The notes: generated from the letters alone by a model not told the origin. A stretch of DNA of 64,000 nt from Nitrosospira lacus (GCF_000355765.4 NZ_CP021106.3:3071137-3135136), one strand, 5' to 3'. Numbered from the stretch's first letter, positions 18,031-27,585 are shown. Program-made: numbers and translations.

Positions 18031-18411
18031 TTAAATTACCTCCGGCAAAGCCCGGGGGCGGTTCCCCCGGATCGCGTATTTCTCAATTTCAACCAGGATA
18101 AATAGTATTGCTTCAACCGCGGAGATTCGTGCCCACGCCGCAAGATCGATAGCGGCGGTACCAAAAAGGCCCTGCATCACCCTGTTATATGTGAACAGCA
18201 TCTGAATCACAATGAGTACTCCGATGGCAATCAGAACGTAGCGGTTACCGAAAAAACCAGACCATGAAATCAACGGCGCCATGATATGGCGGCAATTAAA
18301 AAGATAAAAAATCTCACCCATCACCAGCGCATTGACGGCGTGGGATACCGTGCGCGACCGGGTGAAAGGGCTGGGAAGCGGTACAGACGCTACCTCATCA
18401 GAAGCGCGCAT
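18031..18411 (-). pseudogene. P-type cation ATPase, C-terminal fragment
   Basis: Residues ~20-126 (RTVSHAVNALVMGEIFYLFN, then NRYVLIAIGVLIVIQMLF, WARISAVEAILFILVEIEKY) match the last transmembrane helices of P2-type ATPases (cation ATPase C-terminal domain). The phosphorylation (DKTGT) and nucleotide-binding regions are absent, and the first ~18 residues are unrelated, so this is a stub. It starts 12 bp after the ktrB stop and may be translated from that transcript. Confidence 0.75.
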
Positions 18412-18423
18412 GACTCTGAACTG

Positions 18424-19782
18424 CTACCCGATATTCATCTGCCCGGCCGGATACTGGATACTTTCGCCGTGCGTATTAGCCAGCGTAAATGCGATAGTCA
18501 GCGGACCCACACGGCCAATCAACATCAGTACGACAATAATGCATTGCCCAACCGCCGATAAATCAGCGGTTATTCCTCTGGATAATCCTACCGTAGCGGC
18601 TGCCGACACGGCTTCAAATGTCAGGTCAAGAAAATTCTCTTTTTCCGTTACGGCCAGCAGGAATATGCCGGTACTGACACAAAACAGTGAGATGACAATT
18701 ATCGCCAGCGACTTGCGGATGATATCGAGCTGGATGCTGCGGCCGAATACGATGGGACACTCCCTTCCTCGCAAGAACGCCCATGTGGCCAGCAGTACCA
18801 CAATGAAAGTGCTGAGTTTTATTCCGCCAGCCGTGGAGCCGCTACCGCCGCCAATGAACATCAATCCGATGATGAAAAATGCGGTGGAAGGAAACAACGC
18901 CGCAGTATCCAGCGTATTAAAACCGGCGCTGCGCGGTGTAACGGCCTGAAACCAGGAAGCCCATAGTTTGGTGCTCCAGTCGGGCAGCGCGCCCAATGTG
19001 GCGGGATTGCCGTGTTCAAGTATCAAAATCATGGTCATTGCAACCAGATTAATAACCAGCGTACCTGCCAGCATTAGCTTGGTATGAAGGGCAAATTGCC
19101 TGAAGTGTTTCTTTTCTATGATGTCAGCGATAACAACGAATCCAATGCCTCCGGAAATAAACAGCAAGGAAATAACAATATTAACCAGGGGATTGCCTGC
19201 ATAGGTCATCAGGCTATCCGCCGCCAAGGCAAAACCGGCATTGTTAAATGCTGCAAGGGTATGAAAAAAACTGTAAAACAGACCCCTGCCCCAGCCCATT
19301 TCCGGCACCCACTGAAGGGCCAGCAAAGCGGTTCCGAGCAGTTCCATGATCGCGGTAAATCCAATCGCCCATAACATTACGCGCCGTACATCACCTTGTC
19401 CGGCGTGGTTGAATGATTCGCGTAACGCAGCGCGGTGTTTCACGCCCAGTTGGCCTCGTGCCAGATGAATGACGATAATGCCGAATGTCATCAAACCCAA
19501 GCCGCCGAATTGCATCAGAAACAGCAATATCCAGTGTCCAAGCAATGTGAAGTGCGTACCGGTATCAACCACGACAAGTCCGGTAACAGTCGAAGCGGAT
19601 ACGGCTGTGAACAGCGCTTGCAACCAAGATGTCGGCTGATGGCTGGTACCCGGCAGCTTCAACAGCAAGGTGCCGAGGATGGAGAGCCCCACATAAGACA
19701 GGATCAAGGCATGAGGCGGCGTGAGGCTGAGAAACCGCTTCTTTACCGGCTGGAGCCATTGCGAAAGCGATGATGCCCGCAT
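18424..19782 (-). CDS. ktrB: KtrB/TrkH-type potassium channel subunit
   Basis: 452-residue integral membrane protein, the K+-translocating subunit of a Ktr/Trk uptake system. The four M1-P-M2 repeats are visible through their selectivity-loop glycines: ASTVTGLVVVDTG, AFNNAGFAL, TPRSAGFNTLD and AAATVGLSRGIT. A characteristic GGGSGSTAGGIK hinge precedes the last third. Its start codon overlaps the ktrA stop (TAATG), so the two subunits are translationally coupled. It should work with KtrA as a cytoplasmic-membrane, Na+- or H+-linked K+ importer in osmotic adaptation. Length is normal for KtrB. Confidence 0.92.
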   Translation of the reverse strand: MRASSLSQWLQPVKKRFLSLTPPHALILSYVGLSILGTLLLKLPGTSHQPTSWLQALFTAVSASTVTGLVVVDTGTHFTLLGHWILLFLMQFGGLGLMTFGIIVIHLARGQLGVKHRAALRESFNHAGQGDVRRVMLWAIGFTAIMELLGTALLALQWVPEMGWGRGLFYSFFHTLAAFNNAGFALAADSLMTYAGNPLVNIVISLLFISGGIGFVVIADIIEKKHFRQFALHTKLMLAGTLVINLVAMTMILILEHGNPATLGALPDWSTKLWASWFQAVTPRSAGFNTLDTAALFPSTAFFIIGLMFIGGGSGSTAGGIKLSTFIVVLLATWAFLRGRECPIVFGRSIQLDIIRKSLAIIVISLFCVSTGIFLLAVTEKENFLDLTFEAVSAAATVGLSRGITADLSAVGQCIIVVLMLIGRVGPLTIAFTLANTHGESIQYPAGQMNIG

Positions 19783-20432
19783 TACAAATACTTGGTGATC
19801 TTACGCAGATTGCCGAGGGTGCCCAACAACAGGATTTTATCGTTGAGCTTGAATTCATACCGAAGTGGGGGCGGCAGCATGACTTCATTCAGGTGCTTGA
19901 TCAGTAAACACTGAAGATCATTTTCCTCAAGATGCAATGCATCCATCTTCTGCCCCGCAAGCCGCTCCGAGGCACGCACCTCGACAGTAAACTGGTCGTG
20001 TCCGAGACTGATGTAATCCGTGACTTCGGGGTAAATCATGCTGCGGGCAAGCCGCAGACCCATTTCATGCTCGGGGTGCACAATATGGTCGGTACCCAGT
20101 TTCTCAAGAATTTTATGATGGTTGGGATTAAGCGCTTTTGCCCATACCTTCGGTTTCGGCATGCCCTTGACAATCAAGGTAACGAGAATGTTGGCTTCAA
20201 TGTCCTCTCCGATGGCGACCACGACGCCATCGCATTCGTGCACGCCGAGGTCGCGCAATACTTTCTCATCGCGTGCGTCGGCTATCACGGCCTGGGTAAT
20301 TCTATCGGCGATGTCGCTGACGAGATTGGGATTAAGATCGATGCCAATAACCTCATTGCCCAGGCGTGACAGCTCAAGGGCAATGGTTGATCCAAAGATA
20401 CCAAGGCCGACAACGGTATAGGTATGTTTCAT
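19782..20432 (-). CDS. ktrA: KtrA/TrkA-type regulatory subunit (RCK/KTN)
   Basis: 216-residue cytoplasmic gating subunit. An N-terminal Rossmann fold (TVVGLGIFGSTIALELSRLG, then IGIDLN) binds the nucleotide (ATP/ADP or NAD). A TrkA-C domain occupies residues ~135-216 (FTVEVRASERLAGQKMDALH ... FKLNDKILLLGTLGNLRKI). One KTN domain and ~220 residues fit KtrA rather than the double-length TrkA. Translationally coupled to ktrB. Confidence 0.92.
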   Translation of the reverse strand: MKHTYTVVGLGIFGSTIALELSRLGNEVIGIDLNPNLVSDIADRITQAVIADARDEKVLRDLGVHECDGVVVAIGEDIEANILVTLIVKGMPKPKVWAKALNPNHHKILEKLGTDHIVHPEHEMGLRLARSMIYPEVTDYISLGHDQFTVEVRASERLAGQKMDALHLEENDLQCLLIKHLNEVMLPPPLRYEFKLNDKILLLGTLGNLRKITKYL

Positions 20433-20602
20433 GAAGAAGTTTGGGCTGCTGGTGAAGAGGGCAGGGAATATGCTTTGTGTTTCCTGTTACCTTTGAGCTG
20501 GCTTACCAAGTACCGCAAAGGATTTTATCAGAAGGAGCAACATTTCAGGCCGTAGGTCCGGCAGGATATATGTTTCTAAAGAAAGTAAATCAATGCGGGC
20601 TG

Positions 20603-20983
20603 TTACGGTTGGTCATCAAGAGTTCTCTTGCGTAGTTCATGGTAGACAACGAGTAACAAAACAATAGGTGCGCCGAAGCCAATGATAAATGGTGTGAGCC
20701 TTACCACGCGTTCAAACCAGCTTACGTCCTCCGTCATTACATTCCAGCCCATCAAGACAATCGAAACGACAGTGAAGAGAAGTATTGGCAGAAAGAACCA
20801 AAAACTGCTCTCTCTACGAGTTTTGGTTAAATATGCCGAAAGAAATAGAACCGCCACCACAGCAAAAGCGGACAAAGCCCCCCATACCATACCAAATAGA
20901 TCCGAAATTAAAGTGCCTATTTGAAAAATAAGAAGCAATACAATAACTGAAACAATAAGATATCTCAGCGTTTTATCTGGCAT
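20603..20983 (-). CDS. Four-helix hypothetical membrane protein
   Basis: 126 residues, ATG at 20983 preceded by a good ribosome-binding site (cggagg). Four hydrophobic segments (residues ~7-28, 32-50, 60-80, 95-115) with short charged loops (KTRRESS, HELRKRTLDDQP) indicate a small inner-membrane protein with a charged C-terminal tail. No family is recognised. It lies 170 bp upstream of ktrA in the same direction and could share the transcript. Confidence 0.6.
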   Translation of the reverse strand: MPDKTLRYLIVSVIVLLLIFQIGTLISDLFGMVWGALSAFAVVAVLFLSAYLTKTRRESSFWFFLPILLFTVVSIVLMGWNVMTEDVSWFERVVRLTPFIIGFGAPIVLLLVVYHELRKRTLDDQP

Positions 20984-20999
20984 GGTACCTCCGATTTTT

Positions 21000-21650
21000 T
21001 GCGAGCTATGTAACTAGCTGCTGGGATGCGAGTCTTCGGAACAGTATTTGATTGGTAGACTGACTCTTATGCCCAGTTATGAAGCTCCAATCTGATTGCT
21101 TCCCTTATGAGGATGGTCGACAATTTCCACCCACTCCTTTTTTCATGAGCTTTCGCGGCAACGGACCCAGCTACAAGCGCCTAGGCCACTTCAAGCAAAT
21201 ATCTTTCCTTTTTGCGTCCAAGCAGCTTCATTGTTGGCGTCTGCTCCCATGAGTTGGGCGTGATATATTAGGACTTTACGTCGACTTCCAGTTCAAGATG
21301 GGATGCGAGACCAGCAACCATGTCTAATAGTTTCATCATGATATCTGGATTGCTCTTGCTGTAAATACGGATTTGGTCTTAGGAAGCGCGCGCCTGTCAA
21401 CAAAATTCAAAAGTGTGCGCTACGCCACGTAATTGAACGCTATTATCGTAGTGTCTGATTCTTAAGATCGCTATTTTTAAGGCCAAACGCCAGTTCTTCA
21501 TCTTCGCGCGCGAGACGGTGACGGGTGACTAGGAACATAATCCGGCGTCGCTATTTCCCAGCGCCCAAGGTGCCTTACCCGGGTTTTATGTTCCATTGCG
21601 TCCTAAACCCCAAGCTCGATTCTTGTGCTAACTTTATAACGTTGTAACTG
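21000..21650. other. Degenerate non-coding region
   Basis: No intact gene, RNA or repeat was found. The only recognisable sequence lies just beyond (IS3-type transposase remnant at ~21650), so this is probably eroded mobile-element DNA. Confidence 0.4.
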
Positions 21651-21651
21651 C

Positions 21652-21785
21652 GCTTTATTCAGCCCGGCAAACCGAATCAAAATGCATTTATTGAGCGCTT
21701 CAACCGATCGTATCGCAGCGAGATCCTGTCTACCGAATGTTCGCTCGACGAAGTTCGCGAAATCACCCATGAAACTGACCGCCTA
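21652..21785 (+). pseudogene. IS3-family transposase (OrfB) C-terminal fragment
   Basis: In frame with the following gene, this stretch reads [20 protein letters not shown], then [19 protein letters not shown], the well-conserved [15 protein letters not shown] segment of IS3-group transposases that carries the last catalytic Glu. Sequence to the left is not recognisable, and the family's end motif is replaced after THE. It may supply upstream sequence for expression of the adjoining secreted-protein gene. Confidence 0.75.
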
Positions 21786-22220
21786 ATGATAGTTGCTAAA
21801 AATTGCCATACCAGAATTGGTTTAGCTGGGATAGTCGTGCTTCTTGCAACTGGGTTATCTTCAACCGTATTTGCTGCGCCACAGTTACTCCGGTGTGAAA
21901 TTAACGAAGGCGGTGAAACCTACATCGCCGATTTTTTGCCAACCTCTGATCCCTACACTGTTGTGGCAAAAAATGTTGGCGAGCGTTTTCGGCTTAAAGT
22001 TGTCATGCTTCTAAATGAACAGGCAATCGAATACATAAAGATATACACCTACTATAAGGATCCACATTCTATGGTGTTATTGCATGTAGCCAAGTACCTG
22101 CCGCCCTTCATTCAAAACCAGCCTTCCTTTGCTGCGCTCACGGGGGTGAACTATATTTACTCTCCAGGATTGGAGAGAGAACTGCAGTACGGGTGCGCGC
22201 TTTTCAATGTTTCACCGTGA
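21786..22220 (+). CDS. Secreted hypothetical protein
   Basis: 144 residues. A signal peptide ([20 protein letters not shown] ... VFA-AP, cleavage near residue 31) precedes a ~110-residue mature domain with two cysteines (LLRCEIN and QYGCALF), probably disulphide linked, and alternating strands ([20 protein letters not shown]). No family recognised. Its end overlaps the next gene by 28 bp, and the frame is open upstream into an IS3 transposase remnant, so the exact start is uncertain. Confidence 0.55.
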   Translation: MIVAKNCHTRIGLAGIVVLLATGLSSTVFAAPQLLRCEINEGGETYIADFLPTSDPYTVVAKNVGERFRLKVVMLLNEQAIEYIKIYTYYKDPHSMVLLHVAKYLPPFIQNQPSFAALTGVNYIYSPGLERELQYGCALFNVSP

Positions 22221-23227
22221 CCGTCCATCCGCTTTACACAGTGGCGCGCTGGATTGCAAAAACATTGCTGTGTGTTTCTGTATTAACCGGCTCTAATATA
22301 TGGGCAGAAACTGTTAGTCCTTCGGTTTCCATCGCCTTCGTTGGAGACATAATGCTCGACGAACTCCCGGGAAAGCTAATCGAAGAAGGGATTGATCCCT
22401 TTGCGGCTTTTGCCGGAATTCTACGCGCTGCGGACCTTCGGATAGGGAACCTGGAGTGTGTCGTGGCAACCACAGGGGTAGCATGGAACAAGCCCTATAC
22501 TTTTCGCGCTCACCCTCGTGTTCTGCCTATACTCAAGCGGCATTTCACCGCGGTCTCCCTGGCCAACAATCATTCCGGCGACTTTGGCCCCATGGCATTT
22601 GCGGAAATGCTTGATCTACTGGAGCGGGAGCGAATCTTGTATTTCGGAGGGGGCCGCACCTTATCCGAAGCACATGCTCCTCTATTGTTTGAACGCAAGG
22701 GATTGAGAATTGCATTGCTCGGGTTCAACGAATTCTTCCCTCGTAGTTTTGAGGCTGACTTCGACAAGCCGGGTATCGCCTGGAGCGACGATGATCAAGT
22801 CCAGGCCGACATCAAGAATGCGCGGATCCGCTACAAGGCAGATGTCGTAATAACCTTCATGCACTGGGGTTGGGAGCATGAACACTTTGCCAGTAAGCGC
22901 CAGCGCCAGCTTGCACATCTGATGATAGATTCGGGAGCCGATGCTGTAGTCGGGGGACATCCCCACGTTACACAAAACATCGAGCACTATAAGGGAAGGC
23001 CGATCTTTTACAGCCTGGGAAATTTTGTCTTCAACGGCTTCAGCGATACGGACAATAATACCGGCTGGCTGCTGAGATTAGAGCTGGATAAGAAAGGTGT
23101 CCGTCAGTGGAAGACCTACGTAGCCGAAATCGATCACAACGGTATCCCGCACCCGGCTTCGCAGAATAAAGGATATTGTTACGAACGGGGTAAAAACAAA
23201 GAGACAAGTTGCGATATCGGACCATAA
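22193..23227 (+). CDS. CapA-family metallophosphatase-like protein
   Basis: 344 residues, related to the capsule/poly-gamma-glutamate synthesis protein CapA (PGA_cap domain, calcineurin-like fold). Motifs in order: [52 protein letters not shown] and [10 protein letters not shown]; these supply the metal ligands. A hydrophobic N-terminal segment ([20 protein letters not shown]) points to export or a membrane anchor. The start is placed at a GTG overlapping the previous gene; a start further in is possible. No pgsB/pgsC partner is adjacent, so polyglutamate synthesis is not implied; an envelope phosphodiesterase role is inferred. Confidence 0.8.
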   Translation: MRAFQCFTVTVHPLYTVARWIAKTLLCVSVLTGSNIWAETVSPSVSIAFVGDIMLDELPGKLIEEGIDPFAAFAGILRAADLRIGNLECVVATTGVAWNKPYTFRAHPRVLPILKRHFTAVSLANNHSGDFGPMAFAEMLDLLERERILYFGGGRTLSEAHAPLLFERKGLRIALLGFNEFFPRSFEADFDKPGIAWSDDDQVQADIKNARIRYKADVVITFMHWGWEHEHFASKRQRQLAHLMIDSGADAVVGGHPHVTQNIEHYKGRPIFYSLGNFVFNGFSDTDNNTGWLLRLELDKKGVRQWKTYVAEIDHNGIPHPASQNKGYCYERGKNKETSCDIGP

Positions 23228-23391
23228 AAACTTTATGGCGCGCAAACGAACCTAAAGGTTTTTAAACTCATGTGTAATAATCGAGATTTGATCTGACACT
23301 GGTTGTCAGATTTGAGTTACTGCTTTCGACCCACAATCGCCATTCAACTTTGTAAATTCGTTGCAAAATAGCGGACATTGGCGAATTGGCG

Positions 23392-23754
23392 CTAAGCCGC
23401 AATCCACTTCTCGGCATCAGATTGCTCTTCATTCGAGAACACTTTGACCAGTCCCGGCAGCAGAAACGCGAACATTCGCGTCGCATTAGCGACCCAGTGA
23501 ACGTCCGTTACGACTGCGATTCGCTCCCATGCCAGCAGGTGCGCGAGTCCAAGTTTGGCGTCATCCCACATCGCTCCGGTGGTGAAACCCTCGAAATCTG
23601 TGGTGAGTTGATAGAGCACTCGTATCCGCTTGTGCTTCCGAAGCGCAGCATCAATTGCAGGAATGAGGACTGTTTCATAGTCTTTCGCATCGATCTGACC
23701 TGAAGCGCTGACGCCAACTATGTGATCAGGAAGATTCGTTAGTAGCCTCATCAT
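23392..23754 (-). CDS. SpoIIAA-like (STAS/SEC14-type) protein
   Basis: 120 residues with the SpoIIAA-like pattern: MMRLLTNLPDHIVGVSASGQ, a strand and helix (YETVLIPAIDAALRKHKRIR, then VLYQLT), FTTGAMWDDAKLGLAHLLAW and the terminal helix KWIAA. Proteins of this family are cytosolic and of uncertain function. A second member lies immediately upstream in the same direction (23810-24202), so the pair looks like an operon. Confidence 0.75.
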   Translation of the reverse strand: MMRLLTNLPDHIVGVSASGQIDAKDYETVLIPAIDAALRKHKRIRVLYQLTTDFEGFTTGAMWDDAKLGLAHLLAWERIAVVTDVHWVANATRMFAFLLPGLVKVFSNEEQSDAEKWIAA

Positions 23755-23809
23755 GGCAAGTCTCCTTATTGAATGCCTATTGCGTGAATTGCGGGCGCGG
23801 ATTATCCGG

Positions 23810-24202
23810 TCAAGCGACCGGATTCATCCGTGCGTTGCCGGTTTGATTGAGCCAGTCCCACGCGGCATCCTCGCGCACGAAATCGAAGTGCTGCACCTGT
23901 GCATGGACGAAATGGTTTGCGATGTTCGGCATGATACTCGCTAAAGCGCCGTCCGCGACGACAGCAACTTTCTCGATCTTCTGAATATGTTCCTTGAGGA
24001 ACTTCAAGTGAGCAAGCATCGCGGCAAAGTTTTTCCAGCCGGGAAATGATTTGGCGTGTATCAATACTCCATGCAGCTTCCCGCGTCCCGCCAGATAAGC
24101 ATCGACTTGGCGCGTTATCGAAATGAAATCTGCCGCTTCAAGCGGCCCTTCCGGATGCAGCACGAGTATGCCTTTGTCGTGTTGCAATTCGTAATTGATC
24201 AT
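23810..24202 (-). CDS. SpoIIAA-like (STAS/SEC14-type) protein
   Basis: 130 residues from ATG at 24202, chosen because the family fold begins at MINYELQHDKGILVLHPEGP and a ggggaa ribosome-binding stretch precedes it; the longer open frame is not needed. It follows the same pattern as its downstream neighbour: ADFISITRQVDAYLAGRGKL, then SFPGWKNFAAMLAHLKFLKE, KVAVVADGALA and a terminal AAWDWLN helix. Tandem with 23392-23754, separated by 55 bp. Confidence 0.75.
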   Translation of the reverse strand: MINYELQHDKGILVLHPEGPLEAADFISITRQVDAYLAGRGKLHGVLIHAKSFPGWKNFAAMLAHLKFLKEHIQKIEKVAVVADGALASIMPNIANHFVHAQVQHFDFVREDAAWDWLNQTGNARMNPVA

Positions 24203-24514
24203 CGGATATTCCCCATTAGGTAATGGCGCGAATATTACTCGCGCGGTAAACATGCACAGCACGTCTTTAGCCATGTGCATATGAAAAGGATGCCCGCTCC
24301 GGATGGGGCGTGTCTGTTCGTTACAGCTCACAGGATGTACCGGGATGACCGGACTGTTATACAAGGCAGAGCATACTGCGACCAACAAGCTTCAGATCTT
24401 TTTCACAGCTGGCAGAAGTATATAAATACAGAAAGTGTGGTTTCTTCGATAGCGGGAGTTCGAGGTCGTCGAGAAATGAGCAAGGCACAGAGTTCGCAAA
24501 ATGTCGTGCCCTGC

Positions 24515-25771
24515 TCATAAGTATCTGAACGCCAGCCCCGCGATAATAGTCGGCGGCAGCGCGGCCAGGAGGAGGCCCAGCGGATGTACCGCTTCATCCT
24601 CAAAATGCCCGCGCAAGATAGCGATGCCGGCGGGATTGGGTGCATTGGCAATGATAGTCAGGCCGCCGCCCGTGACTGCTCCAGCGACCAAGGCATACTT
24701 GAAGTCATCGGATAACCCTTCGACCAGTGAGCCAAGATAAGTCAACGCGGCATTGTCGGTGAAAGCCGTCAGGATAGCTGCACCGAAGAACACCGCGTCA
24801 CTACTCATGCTCATCAGCACGGGCTGCAGCCACCACTGCTGCTGTCCACCCAAGACCACCAGCCCAGCCAGAAAGAAGGCGACCAATAGCCCCTCGCGCA
24901 GGATTAATGGGTCTTGATGGCGCGAATAGGCTTGGGCCACGCCGAGAAAGAACAGGAACAAGCCCATGAACATCGCCGGGTGATGAGCGAACACCACAAC
25001 GCCCGCGAGAAACGCCAGATGCACCAATACCAGGACGAGAGGCACAGCATTACCGCCGCCGCTCCCAGTCGCCGACAGTTTTGCCAGCTCCTTACGGAAC
25101 AGCAGCGTAGCACCCAAGGCATTCACGACGACGGCGATGGCAGCTTTCCATCCAAAGGCTGACATCATGAATGCAATATCCCAGTTCCATTTCCCGGCAA
25201 CCATCAGCACGGGCGGTGCGGCGAATGGTGTCAGGGTGCCACCGATGGAAATGTTCACGAACAGCACGCCTAGCGTCGCATACTTCAAACGCGATGAAAT
25301 GCTGCGCGCAAAGATGCGGTCAGCCAGGATCAGGGCGGCCAGCGTCATGGCTGCAGGCTCGGTGATGAACGACCCCAGCAAGGGCACCAATGCCAAGACC
25401 GTAAAATAGAACCCCATGCTTCCGGGCAAGGGGATGATCCGAGCCACCATGCGTACCCCGGCCATGGCGGTTTGCAGGATTGGACGGGTGCCCGCGATCA
25501 CCATGATGGCGAAGACAAACATCGGTTCGGTGAAGTTGCGCGAGTCGATGTAGCGTGTTGCCACGGTTGCGCCATCGGTGGCGAACATCATTACGACCAG
25601 AACCATTGCCCAGAAACCAAACACCACCTCGACTTCGCCCAGCAGGTGCCACACCCCGGCATGGGCTGGGCGAGTATGCGCCAAATGTTCGAAAAACTTG
25701 GTCGAAAAGGTGTGCAGAATAGCAACGGCAAACAACGCCGCGCCAATCATCTGGATGGCGGTCGGTGTCAA
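24515..25771 (-). CDS. Putative Na+/H+ antiporter
   Basis: 418-residue polytopic membrane protein with ~11-12 hydrophobic segments. The sequence (GSFITEPAAMTLAALILADR, then GVLFVNISIGGTLTPFAAPP, AFTDNAALTYLGSLVEG, ANAPNPAGIAIL) resembles the putative Na+/H+ antiporter family of the ion-transporter superfamily (PF07399-like), where TEPAA, GGTLTPFAAPP and DNAALTYL flank the re-entrant loops. It would exchange cations across the cytoplasmic membrane. It is transcribed divergently from the HPP gene. The spacer 25772-25940 is AT-rich and should hold both promoters. Confidence 0.8.
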   Translation of the reverse strand: MTPTAIQMIGAALFAVAILHTFSTKFFEHLAHTRPAHAGVWHLLGEVEVVFGFWAMVLVVMMFATDGATVATRYIDSRNFTEPMFVFAIMVIAGTRPILQTAMAGVRMVARIIPLPGSMGFYFTVLALVPLLGSFITEPAAMTLAALILADRIFARSISSRLKYATLGVLFVNISIGGTLTPFAAPPVLMVAGKWNWDIAFMMSAFGWKAAIAVVVNALGATLLFRKELAKLSATGSGGGNAVPLVLVLVHLAFLAGVVVFAHHPAMFMGLFLFFLGVAQAYSRHQDPLILREGLLVAFFLAGLVVLGGQQQWWLQPVLMSMSSDAVFFGAAILTAFTDNAALTYLGSLVEGLSDDFKYALVAGAVTGGGLTIIANAPNPAGIAILRGHFEDEAVHPLGLLLAALPPTIIAGLAFRYL

Positions 25772-25940
25772 ACGCGGGTGAACCGTGGTGACTGATATGC
25801 TTTCTGTTTAGACATTCAGCTTGTGTGAGGATAAAATCAAGTTAAATCAAGCAAGTGCCAAACGTAGTATATAGTGATATCTCATTTTTGACACGCTACC
25901 GGATTTTTTCTATTATTTTTGTTTACAGGTATATAAGCAA

Positions 25941-26453
25941 ATGCACCGTTCCCCTATAGCGCGTCTGCTGTGGTGCGGGCTTGGCGCGGCAGCGGGCATC
26001 GGCTTGGCGCTACTCCTAACCTCTCCCCCTGCATCTCCCTTCTTTTTTGCTTCGTTGGGCGGCTCCGCAGTGTTTTTGTTCGGCCTTACGCGCGCACCCG
26101 CCGCACAGCCGCGCGCCCTGTTCGGTGGCCACTTGGGCGGTGCGCTTATTGGCATCGCCTGCTATCAGTTCTTTGGCGATGCGTTATGGGTTTACGCGCT
26201 CGCCCAGGTGCTGGTCTTGTGGTACATGCTGCTCACCGGGACGGTACACCCACCGGCCGGTGCCAACCCCATCATCATGATCTACGGCCACTCCAGCCTA
26301 TCCGCCCTGTGGCACCCGGTTTTCGTGGGCGTGCTTAGCCTGGCGGTGGTGGCGGTTATATGGAGCCGGATGTACCCCGGCCTCTCGCCTTATCCTGTTG
26401 CCTGGCTCGACCGCTCCCCTCCGTCCTTGTTCTGGGGCGGCTGGAAAGAATAG
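25941..26453 (+). CDS. HPP-family membrane protein
   Basis: 170 residues, four to five transmembrane segments, carrying the signature TGTVHPPAGANPIIM (residues ~96-110) that names the family, preceded by FFFASLGGSAVFLFGL and the PRALFGGHLGGALIG motif. Family members include plastid and cyanobacterial nitrite transporters; in a putative nitrifier, nitrite handling is an attractive but unproven role. The protein is near the length of a minimal HPP domain. Divergent from the antiporter gene. Confidence 0.85.
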   Translation: MHRSPIARLLWCGLGAAAGIGLALLLTSPPASPFFFASLGGSAVFLFGLTRAPAAQPRALFGGHLGGALIGIACYQFFGDALWVYALAQVLVLWYMLLTGTVHPPAGANPIIMIYGHSSLSALWHPVFVGVLSLAVVAVIWSRMYPGLSPYPVAWLDRSPPSLFWGGWKE

Positions 26454-26963
26454 CGGGCAGTCTTGTCGTTCTGCGACCTACGCTTGTATGGAAAAGCGGT
26501 ATTTTTTGGAATTGTTAATAACGCCCGTTAATACGTTGCAACAAAACCATCAGCAAAAACTTTCATTCCCGCATTTTTCATTGCAAGTATTGATTCAGAA
26601 TCGGGAAATAATCTGCTCAGTTCGGTATCGAACAGTATTTTTTTACAGCTGGGTTATCTTATGCAAAATGAAAAGGAGCGGGATATCTATGTAAATCTCC
26701 CCAAGGCAACAATCGCAATTTCGAATTTACTCACAGCGTTTTTTTTGCGGCAACTATTCCTATATGGCCCCAACATGAGAATCAGAGATCGGAAATTGCA
26801 GCAGGCGGATAGTTAGCCTGTTGTAGCTCAATTGCCATTTCTCTGAATGGCAGAGGCAAAGAGCGTAAAGAGTCAAATCAGGATTCGTATAGAGACACAT
26901 GCGTCCCTATATTAACAGGCGCTGTGGCATCGCCTCAAATGCCGCATAACCAAGGAGAACATC
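26454..26963. other. Non-coding spacer upstream of the EGxCG protein
   Basis: No gene supported. The last ~150 bases should contain the promoter of the next gene. No copper-operator or other named site could be assigned. Confidence 0.35.
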
Positions 26964-27326
26964 ATGTCTAGCAAAAAATCCATTATTTCTATTGCTGTAG
27001 GTTCCGCTTTTGCTGCCACTCTCGGCGTCGTACCTGTAGTTTCAGCAACTGACAGCCCTTTCACCCTCCAATCCCTGGATAAGGGCTACCTTGTAGCCGA
27101 TGCAGGTGGAAAGAAAAGCGGTGAAGGCAAATGTGGGGGTGAAGGCACCTGCGGGGAAGGCAGGTGTGGTGCGGCCATGGCAGATACAAACAAAGATGGC
27201 AAGGTGACCAAGGAAGAATGGACGGCGCATCACAACGCCATGTTCGAGCATATGGATGCCAACAAAGACGGCATCATCGACAAGTCCGAAATGGAAAAAG
27301 GCGAAATGGCCAAGAAGAAAAAATAA
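26964..27326 (+). CDS. HvfA/bufferin-like EGxCG precursor fused to EF-hand pair
   Basis: 120 residues, ribosome-binding site aaggag 8 bases before ATG. The leader (MSSKKSIISIAVGSAFAATL ... VVSATDSPF, then LDKGYLVADA) resembles exported HvfA-type MNIO/DUF692-modified RiPP precursors. It is followed by EGKCG (54-58), EGTCG (60-64) and EGRCG (65-69), the Cys-containing motifs modified to oxazolone/thioamide or thio-oxazole groups in this class, which bind copper. The C-terminal half has two EF-hand loops: DTNKDGKVTKEE (74-85) and DANKDGIIDKSE (98-109). No DUF692 enzyme or DUF2063 partner is encoded in the window, so modification would need enzymes elsewhere. Alternatively it is an unmodified periplasmic metal-binding protein. 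Motifs are seen; modification is inferred. Confidence 0.7.
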   Translation: MSSKKSIISIAVGSAFAATLGVVPVVSATDSPFTLQSLDKGYLVADAGGKKSGEGKCGGEGTCGEGRCGAAMADTNKDGKVTKEEWTAHHNAMFEHMDANKDGIIDKSEMEKGEMAKKKK

Positions 27327-27585
27327 TAGAAGAGAGGTCCCGGTGATCGCGTAGGACAGGGTCATCGGAGGAAATCATTTGTATTCGAGCTCCGAGATAC
27401 GGCACGGCTTTAGGATAAGTGTCGCTTGAAAACTCATCCTGTGCGCCGCTGAGACTTTAATCGCAGACAGTCCAGGGGTCATTATCCGATCAGGTAGCAT
27501 TACTACCGCACCTTGGTCCGTCCGTCTTTTGACGCACGATGCACATGGACGCAACCTTTTCAACAAATTTTCTAAGGAGCACAAC

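Noticed and set aside
22193-23227. CapA-like gene as part of a poly-gamma-glutamate capsule operon
   Set aside because: No pgsB or pgsC genes are adjacent; neighbours are an unrelated secreted protein and SpoIIAA-like genes, so capsule synthesis is not supported.
23283-23312. gatctgaca / tgtcagat hairpin near 23288 as another IS481-like end
   Set aside because: Shares only the short palindromic ctgacag core with the element ends and lacks the TGTAGTAGT tip; more likely a simple hairpin terminator after the CapA-like gene.
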